Assembly: GCA_020631735.1 (NCBI GenBank)
Contig: CM036201.1
Location: 74,600,353 to 74,664,352 of the forward strand
Direction of reading: 5' to 3'
Source: Saccharum officinarum
Taxonomy: Eukaryota; Streptophyta; Magnoliopsida; Poales; Poaceae
Length of the DNA stretch: 64,000 bases
Shown: positions 10,133-21,481 of the stretch, in pieces
Position numbering within the stretch: position 1 is the first letter of the stretch
How the letters are laid out: each line of letters starts with the position of its first letter
The notes under the pieces: generated by a model
The model's database searches: none
The model's input: the letters and a program-made list of their open reading frames with translations, nothing else
What the model was told of the DNA's origin: nothing
Made by a program: the position numbers and the translations under genes

Positions 10133-13100
10133 TTACAGCCCTCCCCCCTTATAAAAATCTCGTCCCGAGATTTGAAAAGCGTACCATTTTTCATAGAATT
10201 CTTTATAACCATCCCGCAAATAATCCTCCCGTTCCCACGTAGCATCACTCTCACTTCCCTGATTACTCCACATCACTTTGTACCACTTAACCACTTTACT
10301 TCTAGTTACTCGCTCCTGAGTATCGATCACTCGGACTGGCTTTTCTTCATAGGTTAGGTCGGATTCCAGTCTGATATCACCTAAAGGAACTTGTTCCTCA
10401 GGAACTCGAAGACACTTTTTAAGCTGAGATACATGGAAAACGTTGAATATGGCTCTCATCTCAGGAGGCAACTGGATTTTGTACGCAACAGCTCCACTCT
10501 TGCCTATGATCTGGAAAGGACCCACATATCTTGGTGCAAGTTTCCGTTTAACACCAAAACGTTGGACACTCTTCATTGGAGAAACTTTCAAATAAACGAA
10601 GTCTCCAACTTCAAATTCGAGTGGTTTTCGGCGACGATCAGCATAGCTTTTCTGTCTCGCTTGTGCTGCAGCCATGTGTTTCTGGATGGTACGGACTTGT
10701 TCCTCGGCTTCCTGGACAAAATCGATGCCATAATACCTTCTTTCCCCAGCTTCTATCCAGTTTAGTGGAGTTCGACACTTTCGACCGTACAAAGCTTCGA
10801 ATGGAGCCATCTTAATACTCTCTTGATAACTGTTATTGTACGAGAATTCGGCTAAAGGTAACCATTTTTCCCAAGAACCCTTGGATGAAATGACGCATGC
10901 TCGCAACAGATCTTCCAAGATTTGGTTAACTCGTTCTGTCTGACCCGATGTTTGGGGGTGATAAGCAGAGCTTCTCACTAACTTGGTTCCCAGAAGGTGA
11001 TGCAAATGCTCCCAAAAGCGAGCAGTGAACTGGGGACCACGGTCAGATATGATAGTACGAGGTATCCCATGAAGCCGGACTATCTGATTGAAGTACAACT
11101 CAGCATAGTCAGTGGGACGATAGTCCACTCTAACTGGAATGAAGTGAGCTGATTTGGTCAAACGATCCACAATTACCCAGATGGAATTATGATTTTTGAC
11201 AGTAGGAGGAAGACCGACAATAAAATCCATACTTATCTCTTCCCATTTCCAGCCTGGAATGGAGAGTGGCTGAAGTAGCCCAGCTTTCATGTGCACAGCT
11301 TTAACTCTGCAACAGGTGTCACATCTAGCGACATATGCAGCTATCTCTTTCCGCATCTTGGTCCACCAATAAAGCGGTTTCAAATCATAATACATCTTAT
11401 TACTACCCGGATGGATGGACAACTTAGACGAATGTGCTTCGGACAGGATCTGATCTCTAAGCTCTCGGTCCTTAGGTACCACTAACCTATCCTTAAACCA
11501 CAGCACACCTTCGTCATCTAACCTGAAATGCTTAGTCTCTCCTTCATTCATCTTCCGTTTTATGTGAAAGATACCCGAATCAGTCTTTTGGAGCTCAATG
11601 ATTCTATTCCTGAGAGTACCACTGACGGTGATGTTGTACAGGACTGCCGGATGTAACAGGCGAGATTGGTAAAAATCAGTTTCAATTAAGGAATGGCAAT
11701 GAGACTTACGGCTTAAAGCGTCCGCAACCACATTTGCCTTGCCTGGGTGATAGTGTACTTGAAGATTATAATCTTTAATCAACTCGAGCCATCTTCTCTG
11801 ACGCATATTTAGCTCGGGTTGAGTGAAGATGTATTTGAGGCTTTTATGATCGGTGTAGATATTGCAGACATTTCCCAGCAGATAATGCCGCCATACTTTC
11901 AAAGCATGAACAACTGCAGCCAGTTCTAAGTCATGCGTTGGATAATTCACCTCATGCTTCCGAAGTTGTCGGGAAGTATATGCAATCACTCGGCCTTCCT
12001 GCATCAAAACGCCTCCCAAACCTATGCCTGAGGCATCACAATAAACATCAAATGGTTTCTCGATATTCGGTTGTGCCAAAACCGGAGCTGAGGTTAGGAG
12101 GGTTCGTAGTTGGTGAAAAGCCGCATCACACTCAGGAGTCCAGACAAACCTGGTGTCTTTCTGCAGCAACCGAGTCATTGGCTTGGCTATTTTGGAGAAA
12201 TCCGGGATGAAGCGACGATAATAGCCAGCCAACCCAAGGAAACTTCGGACCTCGTGAACCGAGATAGGAGCCTTCCAGTTCAGTACTTCCTGTACCTTGG
12301 CGGGGTCCACCATAATTCCTCCATCGGACAACACATGCCCAAGGAAAGGTACTTCACGAAGCCAGAATTCGCACTTACTGAACTTTGCATAGAGTTGGTG
12401 TTCACGCAGTCTTGTGAGGACTATACGCAGATGTTCAGCATGATCCTCCTCATTCACAGAATATACCAGGATGTCATCAATAAATACCACCACAAACTTG
12501 TCCAATTCAGGCATAAACACCGAATTCATCAAGTACATGAAGTGTGCGGGAGCATTTGTCAAGCCGAAGGACATAACAAGATACTCATAAAGACCGTATC
12601 TGGTAGAAAAGGCTGTCTTTGGAACATCTTCCGGGCGAATTTTAATTTGATGGTAGCCCGATCTTAGATCGATCTTGGAGAAAACTTTAGCTTTAGACAA
12701 CTGATCGAACAAGATGTCGATTCGCGGTAGAGGGTACTTATTTTTGACAGTGACTGCATTGAGAGGTCTATAATCTACGCACATCCGCAACGACTGATCC
12801 TTCTTCTTTACAAAGATAGCAGGACATCCCCACGGCGATGAACTAGGACGAATCAACCCTTTCTTCAAAAGTTCATTCAATTGCACCTTAAGTTCAGCTA
12901 GTTCATTTGGAGGCATCCTATAGGGTCTCCTAGAGATGGGTGCGGTGCCAGGCAACAACTCGATTTTAAACTCCACATCCCGATCCGGAGGGAGTCCCGG
13001 CAAATCATCGGGAAAAACGTCCGGAAATTCATTTACTACGGAAATTTCAGCCAACGCCTTTGCTTGCACAGCATGAATTTCCCCCGACAATTCAACCTTT

Positions 13101-14539
13101 CTGGGAAGTTGTACTAGAAAACCTTTTTGATCTGTAGGATCTCTGAGCATAACTACCCGAGCGGATGTGTCAATGAGTACCCCGTTCTGACTCATCCAAT
13201 TCATGCCCAAGATAACATCTATGTCTAAACCAGGTAAAACCAATAGGGCAAGCGAATAACTTCGCCCTTCTATCTCAAACTCAAGGTTCCCCACTACTTT
13301 GTTTGTGGAAATATTCCCACTTGCAGCACTAATACAATAACCCACACCTTCAACAGTATGCAACTTGTGTGCAAATTTGGATGCAAACTTAGGACTGATA
13401 AAGGAATGCGAAGCACCTGAATCAAAAAGTACCACTGCGGGGTGTTGGTCAACTAGAAACTTACCAGCGGTGACCACCTCACCAGATGGAATTTCCTCAA
13501 TGCTGTTATAATGGGCGTGACCTTGACGGCCACCTTGGTTGACATTCTTCTTGGGGTAAGGACAATTCCTGGACCAATGGCCTGGCTTGTTACAGTTCCA
13601 GCAAGGCATGTTGCTAGGAGGAACACTGGAGCTGCCTTGGCCCGCATTACTCTTTGGCAGAGCCACTGTATATGCCTTACGAAACCCAGTTTTCATTGGC
13701 ACCTTCTTTTGTGGAGGACGGAACTTAGCATTTGTGGCAGGAGGGCGAGGAGGAGCTCTCGGGGCAGCTGGAGCTCGAGACTGTGAAGCACTCGCCTCAA
13801 TGGCCCTCTTGCGGCTCTTAGAAGCAGAATAGATAGCATTGTTGTTCTCTTGAGTTAGAGCATCGCTGATGAAATCATTGAAAGTAGTGCATTTGCTAGT
13901 GCCCATTGTTTTCATCAGTTTTGGGCCGAGGCCCCTTTTGAAGCTAGCAATCTTTTTGGCATCGGTATCCACAAACTCAGTGGCATACCTTGCCAGGTTG
14001 TTGAAGGACTGCAAGTATTCAGTCAGGCTTTTGTTTCCTTGCGACAGCCTCATAAACTCTGTGTGCTTGATTGCCATAAGACCGGGAGGAATATAATTTC
14101 CCCGGAATGCCGCCTTAAACTGATCCCAAGCAATCGGGACATTGGCAGGCAGTGTGGAACGATAGTGGCTCCACCAAATACCCGCTGGACCATGCAACTG
14201 GTGAGAAGCATATTCAGTCTTTAACTCATCAGTCAGGCGAAGCAGACGAAACTTTTGCTCAATAGTATTTAACCACTCATCAGCTTGCAGTGGTTCTTCC
14301 GCTTCCTTGAAGAGCGGGGGCTTAGTATCCAGAAAGTCCTTGAAATCACTGTATTGATTGGGTTCTGGGCCCTGGCGGCCAGGACGAGCCTCCCGATTAG
14401 CCAGCTGGCGCATAGCATCCGCCAACATGCGCTGCCCTTCGACCACTGTCTGCATCAACTCGGCCGGAGTGGGTGGCGGCGGAGGGGGTGGCTGTTCCTC
14501 CTCCTCATTTCCACGACCCCGACGTAGATTGTACGACAT
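10133..14539 (-). CDS. Gag-Pol polyprotein of element C
   Basis: One uninterrupted 1468-aa frame; the first ATG at 14539 is preferred over a TTG two codons upstream. Numbered from that ATG: Gag about 60-240; zinc knuckle [14 protein letters not shown] at 313-326; aspartic protease DSGAS at 373-377; reverse transcriptase with CVDYRPLN and catalytic FIDD at 686-689; RNase H with DASG at about 835 and TDH near 897; integrase with an H-H-C-C zinc finger near 1036-1076 and catalytic D1105, D1166, E1202, the last two exactly 35 residues apart; chromodomain-like segment at about 1400-1453. The chromodomain has the T-x-W-E motif but few aromatic cage residues. All catalytic residues I can place are present, so the protein may be active. 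The stop codon TAA lies in the first bases of the 3' LTR, and the last codons overlap the polypurine tract. Confidence 0.96.
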   Translation of the reverse strand: MSYNLRRGRGNEEEEQPPPPPPPTPAELMQTVVEGQRMLADAMRQLANREARPGRQGPEPNQYSDFKDFLDTKPPLFKEAEEPLQADEWLNTIEQKFRLLRLTDELKTEYASHQLHGPAGIWWSHYRSTLPANVPIAWDQFKAAFRGNYIPPGLMAIKHTEFMRLSQGNKSLTEYLQSFNNLARYATEFVDTDAKKIASFKRGLGPKLMKTMGTSKCTTFNDFISDALTQENNNAIYSASKSRKRAIEASASQSRAPAAPRAPPRPPATNAKFRPPQKKVPMKTGFRKAYTVALPKSNAGQGSSSVPPSNMPCWNCNKPGHWSRNCPYPKKNVNQGGRQGHAHYNSIEEIPSGEVVTAGKFLVDQHPAVVLFDSGASHSFISPKFASKFAHKLHTVEGVGYCISAASGNISTNKVVGNLEFEIEGRSYSLALLVLPGLDIDVILGMNWMSQNGVLIDTSARVVMLRDPTDQKGFLVQLPRKVELSGEIHAVQAKALAEISVVNEFPDVFPDDLPGLPPDRDVEFKIELLPGTAPISRRPYRMPPNELAELKVQLNELLKKGLIRPSSSPWGCPAIFVKKKDQSLRMCVDYRPLNAVTVKNKYPLPRIDILFDQLSKAKVFSKIDLRSGYHQIKIRPEDVPKTAFSTRYGLYEYLVMSFGLTNAPAHFMYLMNSVFMPELDKFVVVFIDDILVYSVNEEDHAEHLRIVLTRLREHQLYAKFSKCEFWLREVPFLGHVLSDGGIMVDPAKVQEVLNWKAPISVHEVRSFLGLAGYYRRFIPDFSKIAKPMTRLLQKDTRFVWTPECDAAFHQLRTLLTSAPVLAQPNIEKPFDVYCDASGIGLGGVLMQEGRVIAYTSRQLRKHEVNYPTHDLELAAVVHALKVWRHYLLGNVCNIYTDHKSLKYIFTQPELNMRQRRWLELIKDYNLQVHYHPGKANVVADALSRKSHCHSLIETDFYQSRLLHPAVLYNITVSGTLRNRIIELQKTDSGIFHIKRKMNEGETKHFRLDDEGVLWFKDRLVVPKDRELRDQILSEAHSSKLSIHPGSNKMYYDLKPLYWWTKMRKEIAAYVARCDTCCRVKAVHMKAGLLQPLSIPGWKWEEISMDFIVGLPPTVKNHNSIWVIVDRLTKSAHFIPVRVDYRPTDYAELYFNQIVRLHGIPRTIISDRGPQFTARFWEHLHHLLGTKLVRSSAYHPQTSGQTERVNQILEDLLRACVISSKGSWEKWLPLAEFSYNNSYQESIKMAPFEALYGRKCRTPLNWIEAGERRYYGIDFVQEAEEQVRTIQKHMAAAQARQKSYADRRRKPLEFEVGDFVYLKVSPMKSVQRFGVKRKLAPRYVGPFQIIGKSGAVAYKIQLPPEMRAIFNVFHVSQLKKCLRVPEEQVPLGDIRLESDLTYEEKPVRVIDTQERVTRSKVVKWYKVMWSNQGSESDATWEREDYLRDGYKEFYEKWYAFQISGRDFYKGGGL
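10138..10152 (-). promoter_or_regulatory. Polypurine tract of element C
   Basis: Read on the minus strand it is A-rich then AAGGGGGGAGGGC, ending directly at the 3' LTR (TGTAAC). It is the plus-strand DNA primer site in the Ty3/gypsy cycle. It also encodes the last Gag-Pol residues (KGGGL), so RNA and protein functions overlap. Confidence 0.8.
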
Positions 14540-15197
14540 CTGCAAAATGCATAGCCAATGAGCACTGACGATGTGGGAAACTTATAGATGAATTATTGTA
14601 AATAGGTCAAACTGACTTCATGAAATAGACTTCTCATAATAATTACGGCACAATAATTCACCACAACCGCACAATCCATTCAAGCGCATCATTTGACGAG
14701 ATCATACTTGGTAATCCAACAAGATGCTCTTTGATGAAGGCTTACTTACAGGGAGCACACGGTTACCGGACCGTTTACGTTGCTATCTACGTGATTTTTG
14801 ACCTTTTGCACGGTACTTGGATTCGATCTCGAGATTTTTAGTTGACGGTGAAAGGCTACTTTAAACTGACCACAAAGAGACTTCTCAATGAAGAGTTCCA
14901 TGGTGGATCATGACTAGCCACCTCGATACCTGCGCGTGCCAAGCAGCACAGCCTTATGTCGCGCGCCATAGGAGGCCCTCGGTTTCGTCGCGGCACCGAA
15001 GGGTGCTAATCGTGACACCATCATCGAACGCAACATAATAAGACATCAAGTTGTGATCGAAATTAACGGTTTCAAACTACATTCAGGAAACATACGGTTC
15101 AACCTTACATCCCAAAGTCAAGTTATTACAAGGCCTCACTCCTTCACAGGGAGGGCACAACAGACGAGCCTAACATTATAGGCACGTGATGACTACT
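14540..15197 (-). other. Spacer between accessory ORF and gag-pol of C
   Basis: This is about 660 bases with no supported coding region. It separates the H3-mimic ORF from the Gag-Pol start on the same strand. An internal promoter, an intron or re-initiation would be needed to express both. I see no decisive splice pair. Confidence 0.5.
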
Positions 15198-15812
15198 CTA
15201 AGCATCATCCTCCGAGTCGGTGTCAAGGATCTCCCCGCCGTCCTCATCACTGACAGGCTCTAACTCCTCGTCTTCTTCTTCTTCCGGCTCTTCCTCTGGT
15301 GCTTCTGCCGGTGGGGCATCCTGTGGTCCATCAATCTCCACTTCATCATCATCCTCAGCCATGAAGATTCCCGAACCCATGTCCTCATCGACGTTGTTGT
15401 TTCGAGGCAACAGGGGATTAAGCTCGTTGTTCAGGCGGTGCACTTCTTCATGAAGGTTGTCATTGTACTCTTCAGCATTTTCTAACTGTTGCTCGAGCTC
15501 AAACTGGCGAGCTCTCAGAACGTTCTCCTCGTGCCAGGCTTCATCCCTCTGTTCCATCACACGGACTAACATGCGTTGACAGTTGCGGTTTGCCACTGTC
15601 AACCTCTGGACTGCAAGCGTTTCTTGATCACGATCATGAATCACTTGTTCCAGTTGTCGCCGTGCTGCATCCCTAGCAGCAGTCACCTCTGCCAGCTCTG
15701 CCCTCAGCCTTTCCACCTCAGTAGGCTCAGGGCGGGGCTCACGTGGAGCGAGCTGGTGACGCGGTGCCCTGCCCCCAGTGGACTTACGAGCGGTCCTCTT
15801 GGTACGTGCCAT
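15198..15812 (-). CDS. Accessory protein with histone H3 tail mimic, coiled coil, acidic tail
   Basis: A 204-aa ORF between primer site and gag, same strand as Gag-Pol. The ATG at 15812 is chosen over a non-ATG start four codons upstream because it puts the H3-like sequence at the N-terminus. After the Met it reads ARTKRTARKSTGGRAPRHQL, which matches the H3 tail except for Q5R, K14R and K18H; A21 also matches and K23 is R. R2, T3, K4, T6, R8, K9, S10, T11 and R17 are kept. Residues 31-132 are Glu/Arg/Leu/Gln-rich with heptad-like spacing and likely form a coiled coil. Residues 142-204 are strongly acidic. No globular histone fold follows, so it is not a histone gene. H3 residues 1-10 are the binding site of chromodomain, PHD and SET proteins. 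The likely role, an inference, is interaction with chromatin readers or writers, possibly the element's own chromodomain. It is intact in a young element. Confidence 0.88.
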   Translation of the reverse strand: MARTKRTARKSTGGRAPRHQLAPREPRPEPTEVERLRAELAEVTAARDAARRQLEQVIHDRDQETLAVQRLTVANRNCQRMLVRVMEQRDEAWHEENVLRARQFELEQQLENAEEYNDNLHEEVHRLNNELNPLLPRNNNVDEDMGSGIFMAEDDDEVEIDGPQDAPPAEAPEEEPEEEEDEELEPVSDEDGGEILDTDSEDDA

Positions 15813-16575
15813 CTGTAGCAACAAGATAAGATACGACTTAAAGTGAGGATCATTTAGGGGATACGAAATTTACTTTAGTCGGGAGTACAGAAATTTTTAA
15901 GGAGGGAGTAAATGATATGTATGATATAATTAAACATGATGCATGCACGTTCCGTACGCCCTCTCACCTTAGTAGAAAACTAAAGAGCTAACGCTAAGCG
16001 GTGGCATACATACGTTCTCTCATATAAGCGAAACTAGCGATCTACTCGTTACGCTGTTAGTGTACCTGCAGAAAATTTCATTGCAGCCCAACAATTCCCA
16101 ATATATGCACACAAGAAAGCAGTAAATTAAATACTTTCCATATACACATCCCCAGATGTATATACTTCAGTATCAAAGCTACCCGATAATAATGTTCCCA
16201 CAATTAAGTGCTTACATAATTACATGGTTTAAACACGCAAGTATGCAAGTCACCAAAACTACTCTCCCCTAGACCGCCGGTTGGACGATCATGCTCTCAC
16301 AACTCACACTTACCAGAGCGTCGAGGTAATTGATCCATACATTACCACCCAAGGGGATGGCATCCATACAATTTCACGCCGTATGGACGACGAAACAGAA
16401 ACAAACAAGGCCCCCCCAAGTTAGTCTTTATAATAAGCCACCTAAGAGTCCTTATTTGGGCTAAGGGTTGTGATCACTGGCATACCTATAAAATAATTTT
16501 TAGAGTTTAACCCTTTTCGCAAACAAATACTTTTTGTTTTTAATTACCCGTAAGATGTGTTTAATGTTGAATTAT
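15813..16575 (-). other. 5' leader of element C
   Basis: About 760 bases between the primer site and the accessory ORF. No supported coding region. It presumably holds the untranslated leader and packaging signals of the element RNA. Confidence 0.5.
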
Positions 16576-16587
16576 GCTCCGGTACCA
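16576..16587 (-). promoter_or_regulatory. Primer binding site of element C
   Basis: Read on the minus strand, TGGTACCGGAGC starts two bases after the 5' LTR end. It matches the plant initiator-Met primer site TGGTATCAGAGC at 10 of 12 positions. This is the usual primer of Tekay-group chromoviruses. Confidence 0.75.
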
Positions 16588-16589
16588 GC

Positions 16590-19500
16590 TGTAACAGAAC
16601 CGACCAAATTATAAGAGCACAAGTACAAAAACAAGCACCGAAGCGCTCAAATTTTCGAACTTGAGCCCATATAATCCCGGTAGTCAATCGAAATCACGAA
16701 GGATTTCAAACCAAACTGCTTACAACCAGGATCGCATCATTCAACATACAACATCGTACGTTACATTTCACAAGTAGTTCTGAAATAAGTTTACACATAC
16801 GGAGTAGCAAATATTACAAACCAAGTTTGAAAGTAGCGGAAGCATAACACACACTAGTTAATTAACTACTGCCAGTCTGGATGATCAACAACCCGCAAAA
16901 GCATGAGGAAAGTACATAAAGATGATCACGCCCAAGTGATCTAGTCATCATCACCCGCAGGGTGGAGACACGTCTTGCAGAATCCCTGATAAAGCATGTC
17001 ATCTGCAACAGGAGGGAATAAACCCTGAGTACTGGAATGTACTCAGCTAGACTTACCCGTCGAAAACCAGAAATGAAGTGACACCAAGGATTATGCAAGG
17101 CTTACACAAGAGGCTAGCTGACATAACATTTTGCATAAAGGCATAAGTAATTGAAACTCTTATAACCTGTACTAGCAGTTATTTTTAGCATTTACCTGTC
17201 ATCTATCTTAGCACCTGTACTAAACATACACTTGATTATAATCAAACAACATGATTATTATATCCATAGCAGGTATATCATTATGGCAACATTGTATCAT
17301 TCCCTTAACCACCAGTTCATTTAATGAGTTCTACGTTGCCGCTGCTCAAGTCAAGTGCTCACTAACCGGGAGCGACGGCGATTCGAATCGAATTCCTATC
17401 CAGCTGGAGGGGTATTTCTAACACTCACCGCGCAGGCCCCTGCCAGGGTCGCACAAGCCACCGTTTCATATGATTCAGGAATCGCGGGTCCGAATGATGT
17501 CGCGACCCCAAGGGCGACACTCTGCCAGGTGATAGGGACTCTAACCCCCCTTGGTCTCACGCCAATGTCCCCAAGCACATCCTTTCTCTCCTCCAAGAAG
17601 CAACCTACCATTCGATTCCCGGCCTGAACCACATTACTCGGCTTCGCGGTCGGAACGACTTATCCGGCCAACTAAGTGTTAGACTGCGTTCAACATGACT
17701 CAAGGACGTACAGCGAATCGGTCCTTAAACGACTCAGACGGGCATAGCTCCACACCCAAGACGTGAAGTGTCTTGCGGCTGTACTATCGAACTCCCGCCC
17801 GGTCTCAAATTTCATTTTTAAGCATGGTTCCATCCACGATAGCCATAAAGCCACTCGTGACTCCTTCCTACATCTCGCGGATGACCGGAAATCACCCGAC
17901 TTCTACCGTACTAAGCAGGGCTAAGCATTGACACGTGCCTAAACCTAATATAGGATTAAGTACGATATCTGGACAAGGACAGGTATAATGCAACAAGTGT
18001 TTTCATATAACTCCTACAACTTAATGCAGTAAACAATTAAGAGTACTCAAGATATATTTATAAAAAGATGGGTTCAGCATGCACCGGGGCTTGCCTTTCA
18101 GAAAAGTCGAGGGCCGGTGGTCTGGACACTCAGGAAGGTCGTCTGCGGGCACTCCTTCGCCTGCTGGACCCTCGGGCTCCTGCTGCTCCTGGTCCTCCTC
18201 CGGAATCACAGGCTCGAATTCGAGGAGAGTTACCCCCTCCGGTGCACCTATTGCATGAATGCACAATAAATATAATGGATGCATAAATGGGTGCAACATG
18301 CTCGGAATGAAATGCATTTCAGAATAAAATACTCTATTCAAGTTATTTTACTAGTACGTGCAAATCTCTTCTCCAGTAGAGAAGTACTCACCTAATCTAC
18401 TTAACCTAAGATAAAGCTGCTCATCCTCAGTTAAGGCCCTAACACCTAACAAATACAAAAGTAGCATGTCTTAGGATATTACACCATATCAAACAGCAAA
18501 ACACCACAGAAAGCATTCTGGACAGCAGCTACTTGTTTTTATCACAACTGAAGATTTACAATTCCAAAAGATATGATCTAAGACAATCTGGAAAGCCTAA
18601 GAAATGCACTACAATTCATTTTCAGACCTCAACTCCAAACTCCTAAGTTTTCCATGTCAAACTTCACAAGTTCCAGAATCTGTATTCTCCAACACAGAGA
18701 ATAGCAGATTTTGAACTGCCACTTTAAACAATAGTAACTCTCAAACTACTAAGCCAAATGCTTCCAAATTTTAACACAAGCTAGTTCATCAAGTTTACTC
18801 CAACTTTGGTATTTACAAGTTGTCCAGCAACCAATTTTATCAAAGCCAAATTTAGAATTACTACTAGCTGTCCAGAAAACCTAAAATTACAAAGGTTAAA
18901 TATTTATTGATGTGACCAACATTCTCTAAGACCAAACTAATACTACTACAAGTTCACAAATGTCACAAAAACACCAGAAAGTAAGGTGTGCCCACCTAGA
19001 ATATTTATTTAAACCCATTTCTTAATTTACTTAAGTAATTAAGTGAAATTTCAAACATATATATAAACTGCTCCTAAAATTCTACAAAAATTACAGGGGA
19101 CTCTCTGACCCAAAAAGAGACCACAGTAAAAATTTGAACAAGTTTTATTCACAGAAACTCCCTTCACAAAATTCACAAGCTAATAAGGCTGATTTTTGCA
19201 TAAATAGAAAACCCTATTTAAAAGTGTCAAACAACAGATTTCTTAATTTTCTTGGACACTCTAGGGTACCAAGACATTCTCCAAAAAGTTATATGAACAT
19301 TGCACATGTAGAAAAATTACAAAAATTCATTTTAGTATTTCCTAGAATAACAAGATAGCATTATAACTTGGAAATTACTTAATCACTGATGCCCAAATTT
19401 TTACCAGAGCTAGGGCTAGCATATAGTAACCTACCCACCAAATTTCATGATTTATGGAACACTACAGCTCAAGTTATAAATTTAACAAATTTGCATGCAT

Positions 19501-21420
19501 TCCAAAACACATTTAAAGGATCTATTAAATTCTTACAGACTTTAAACATCTCATGCCAGATCCATATTTTTCTAAAATACTACACATTATGTAGATCCTA
19601 ATAAAATTTATCTCATGATTTTTGGATCATTAAAACCCTAGATTTATATTTTTCCAACTTGTACAAAAATCAGTGACAAAATAATAAAAACGAATTTCAT
19701 TTCGGGTGAACTGGGCCGGCCCGGAAGACGCGGCCCACGACTCGCGCGCGCGCGGCCTGCTCAGCACTCCCGCCCGCGCTTGGCAACTGACAGGCGGGCC
19801 CCGCAGTCAGGGACAGAGGGGCAGGGGAGGCGGAGACCCGCGAGCTCCGACGAGCTCGAGCTCGCCGGAGAAGAGCTCGCTCGGCCAAGTGAGCACCACC
19901 TCGTGTTCTCCGTCACCTGGTGCGTCGATTGGTGCTCGTGGAACGGATGGGGATGGGGTGGAAGGGGCTGGTCACCGCGAGCGGCGGCCGGTGGTGTCCG
20001 GTGGCGGCGCGCCGTCGCCGGTGAAGATGCACAGTGCGGTCTAGGCTCGGTGCGAGCTTCACCGCAGCTAGGCGGATCCATTTTGCTAAGAAGGGAGGAC
20101 AGAGAGAGACCCGAAGCACCCCGACCACGGTGAGGTCCCATGGCGGGCTCCGGCGACCTCTCGGAGATGGGGAAGAAGGAAATGCGGCTCACCTCGAGTC
20201 AAATCACGGGCTTCGGTGGGTCAAGGAGATGGAGTGTGGTGAGGCGGAGAGATTGGCGAGGTCTGGTGGACTGCGATGCGGTGGTGAGCGGGCACGAGCT
20301 TCGCCGGAGAGGAGCGGCAATGGCGGCCCGGTTTTCTCCGCTCTGGAAATGAGAGAGGAAAGGAGGGCGATGGAATGGAGGGGGAAGCGGGTCGTCCTGG
20401 TCTTCACGCTGAGCTCGCAGGCGACGTGGGGCGTCGGCAGAACACACGCGCCACACGGCCACCGGGCTCTGCCCGAGCGCCACGACGCGGTCGGCCGCGG
20501 CCGTCGGTGTCTGAACGTTCCGTTTCAGAGCTCAACGGCATCGACTGACAGGACAAGTTCAACACCGATTTTCTCCCAAACCAGTTCGAATTAGAAGAAG
20601 ATGATAACACCAACATTGTAGAGCTACATGAGGACTACAAGTTTGTCAATTGGAGTTCGGGCTGGTTCGGCCTAGATTTGAAACTACAGATCTCCAAAGT
20701 GGTGCCCCTTGAAACTGAAATGCAGTTTCAGAGATCAATGCCGACTGAAACCCTAACTTCTTGACACTATATCTCCTAAACTATTGAGAACCAGGTGATG
20801 GTGATATTGACAAAGTTGTAGAGCTATGTGTGGACAACAACTTTGTCAATTGGCTCAAAGACTGGTTTGGCCTAGATGGTGAGTTACAAGTTGCTAAAGT
20901 GAGGTACAGTGAAACTGAAAAGTCCAATTTCCAGACTTAGAATTTTTCTAAGTGTTGATTCCCACTCAAGCTGACTTGTGGGCCATTTTTGAGCATGCTC
21001 TGGTCATTTTCATGAGATGGCCATATTAGAACTTTTGTTCCTTATGAAATTCTCTACAACTTTGCTTAAGGTTGCTCCTCCATGCAAGGTCTCTAAATTA
21101 GACTTTTTAACTGGTCAAACTAGAGCCTTCTAGGGTCAAATGGTGGTCAAACTTCTCTTGGAGGGCAAATTTGTAATTTTGGTCAACATGAACTTTGTTC
21201 CAAATGTTACCCTAAGTATAACTAAGGTGTTGTAGGTCATGATTGGCTACCTTACCTTTTTGTTACACCAACTATCAAGTACTTCATGAAATAAATCAAA
21301 CAAACCCTAATATAATCACATGTGTTGCATCACATAAAATAACAAACATGAATGATGCATGCTTATGCTTATGCCATGCAAATGCAATGCAATTAAGGAC
21401 TAAACACTTGAAGTGTTACA
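16590..21420 (-). repeat. Right 4.83-kb LTR of element C (5' LTR)
   Basis: Near-identical partner of 5304-10137. Differences I noted include single-base indels at homopolymers (the T-run at about 5848, the C-runs near 6260 and 8514) and scattered substitutions, several of them transitions. Transcription should start in this copy and run leftward. I did not identify a decisive TATA box. Confidence 0.95.
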
Positions 21421-21481
21421 GTCACTCCAGCCTCAACCGGCCGGTTCCCAGCGCTTGCCTTCGCTTCTTGCTGTTTCATCC

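Larger units (their letters stand above)
5304..10137 (-). repeat. Left 4.83-kb LTR of element C (3' LTR)
   Basis: It runs from TGTAACAGAACC to GAAGTGTTACA as read on the plus strand, so its ends form the short inverted pair TGTAACA/TGTTACA. The sequence matches 16590-21420 almost perfectly. Its first bases in element sense (TGTAA) supply the stop codon of Gag-Pol. At 4.8 kb it is a very long LTR, with a GC-rich block at 8420-9310 and an internal diverged duplication at about 9335-9640. ORFs inside it appear in both copies but show no recognisable domain. Confidence 0.95.
5304..21420 (-). mobile_element. Element C: intact Tekay-type chromovirus with H3-mimic ORF
   Basis: It is bounded by 4834-bp and 4831-bp LTRs and flanked by perfect duplications GTCAC at 5299-5303 and 21421-21425. 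On the minus strand the order is 5' LTR (right), a primer site resembling the initiator-Met tRNA complement, a 204-aa accessory ORF, a single open Gag-Pol of 1468 aa, polypurine tract and 3' LTR (left). The C-terminal chromodomain-like segment and domain order fit the Tekay/Del group of plant chromoviruses. By eye the LTRs differ by about a dozen substitutions and a few single-base indels, so it is by far the youngest element in the window, and the only one whose genes are unbroken. Confidence 0.93.

Noticed and set aside
15747..15812. A genuine histone H3 gene
   Set aside because: Only the first 21-26 residues resemble H3. A coiled coil and acidic tail follow in place of the histone fold, and the ORF lies inside an LTR element in sense with Gag-Pol.
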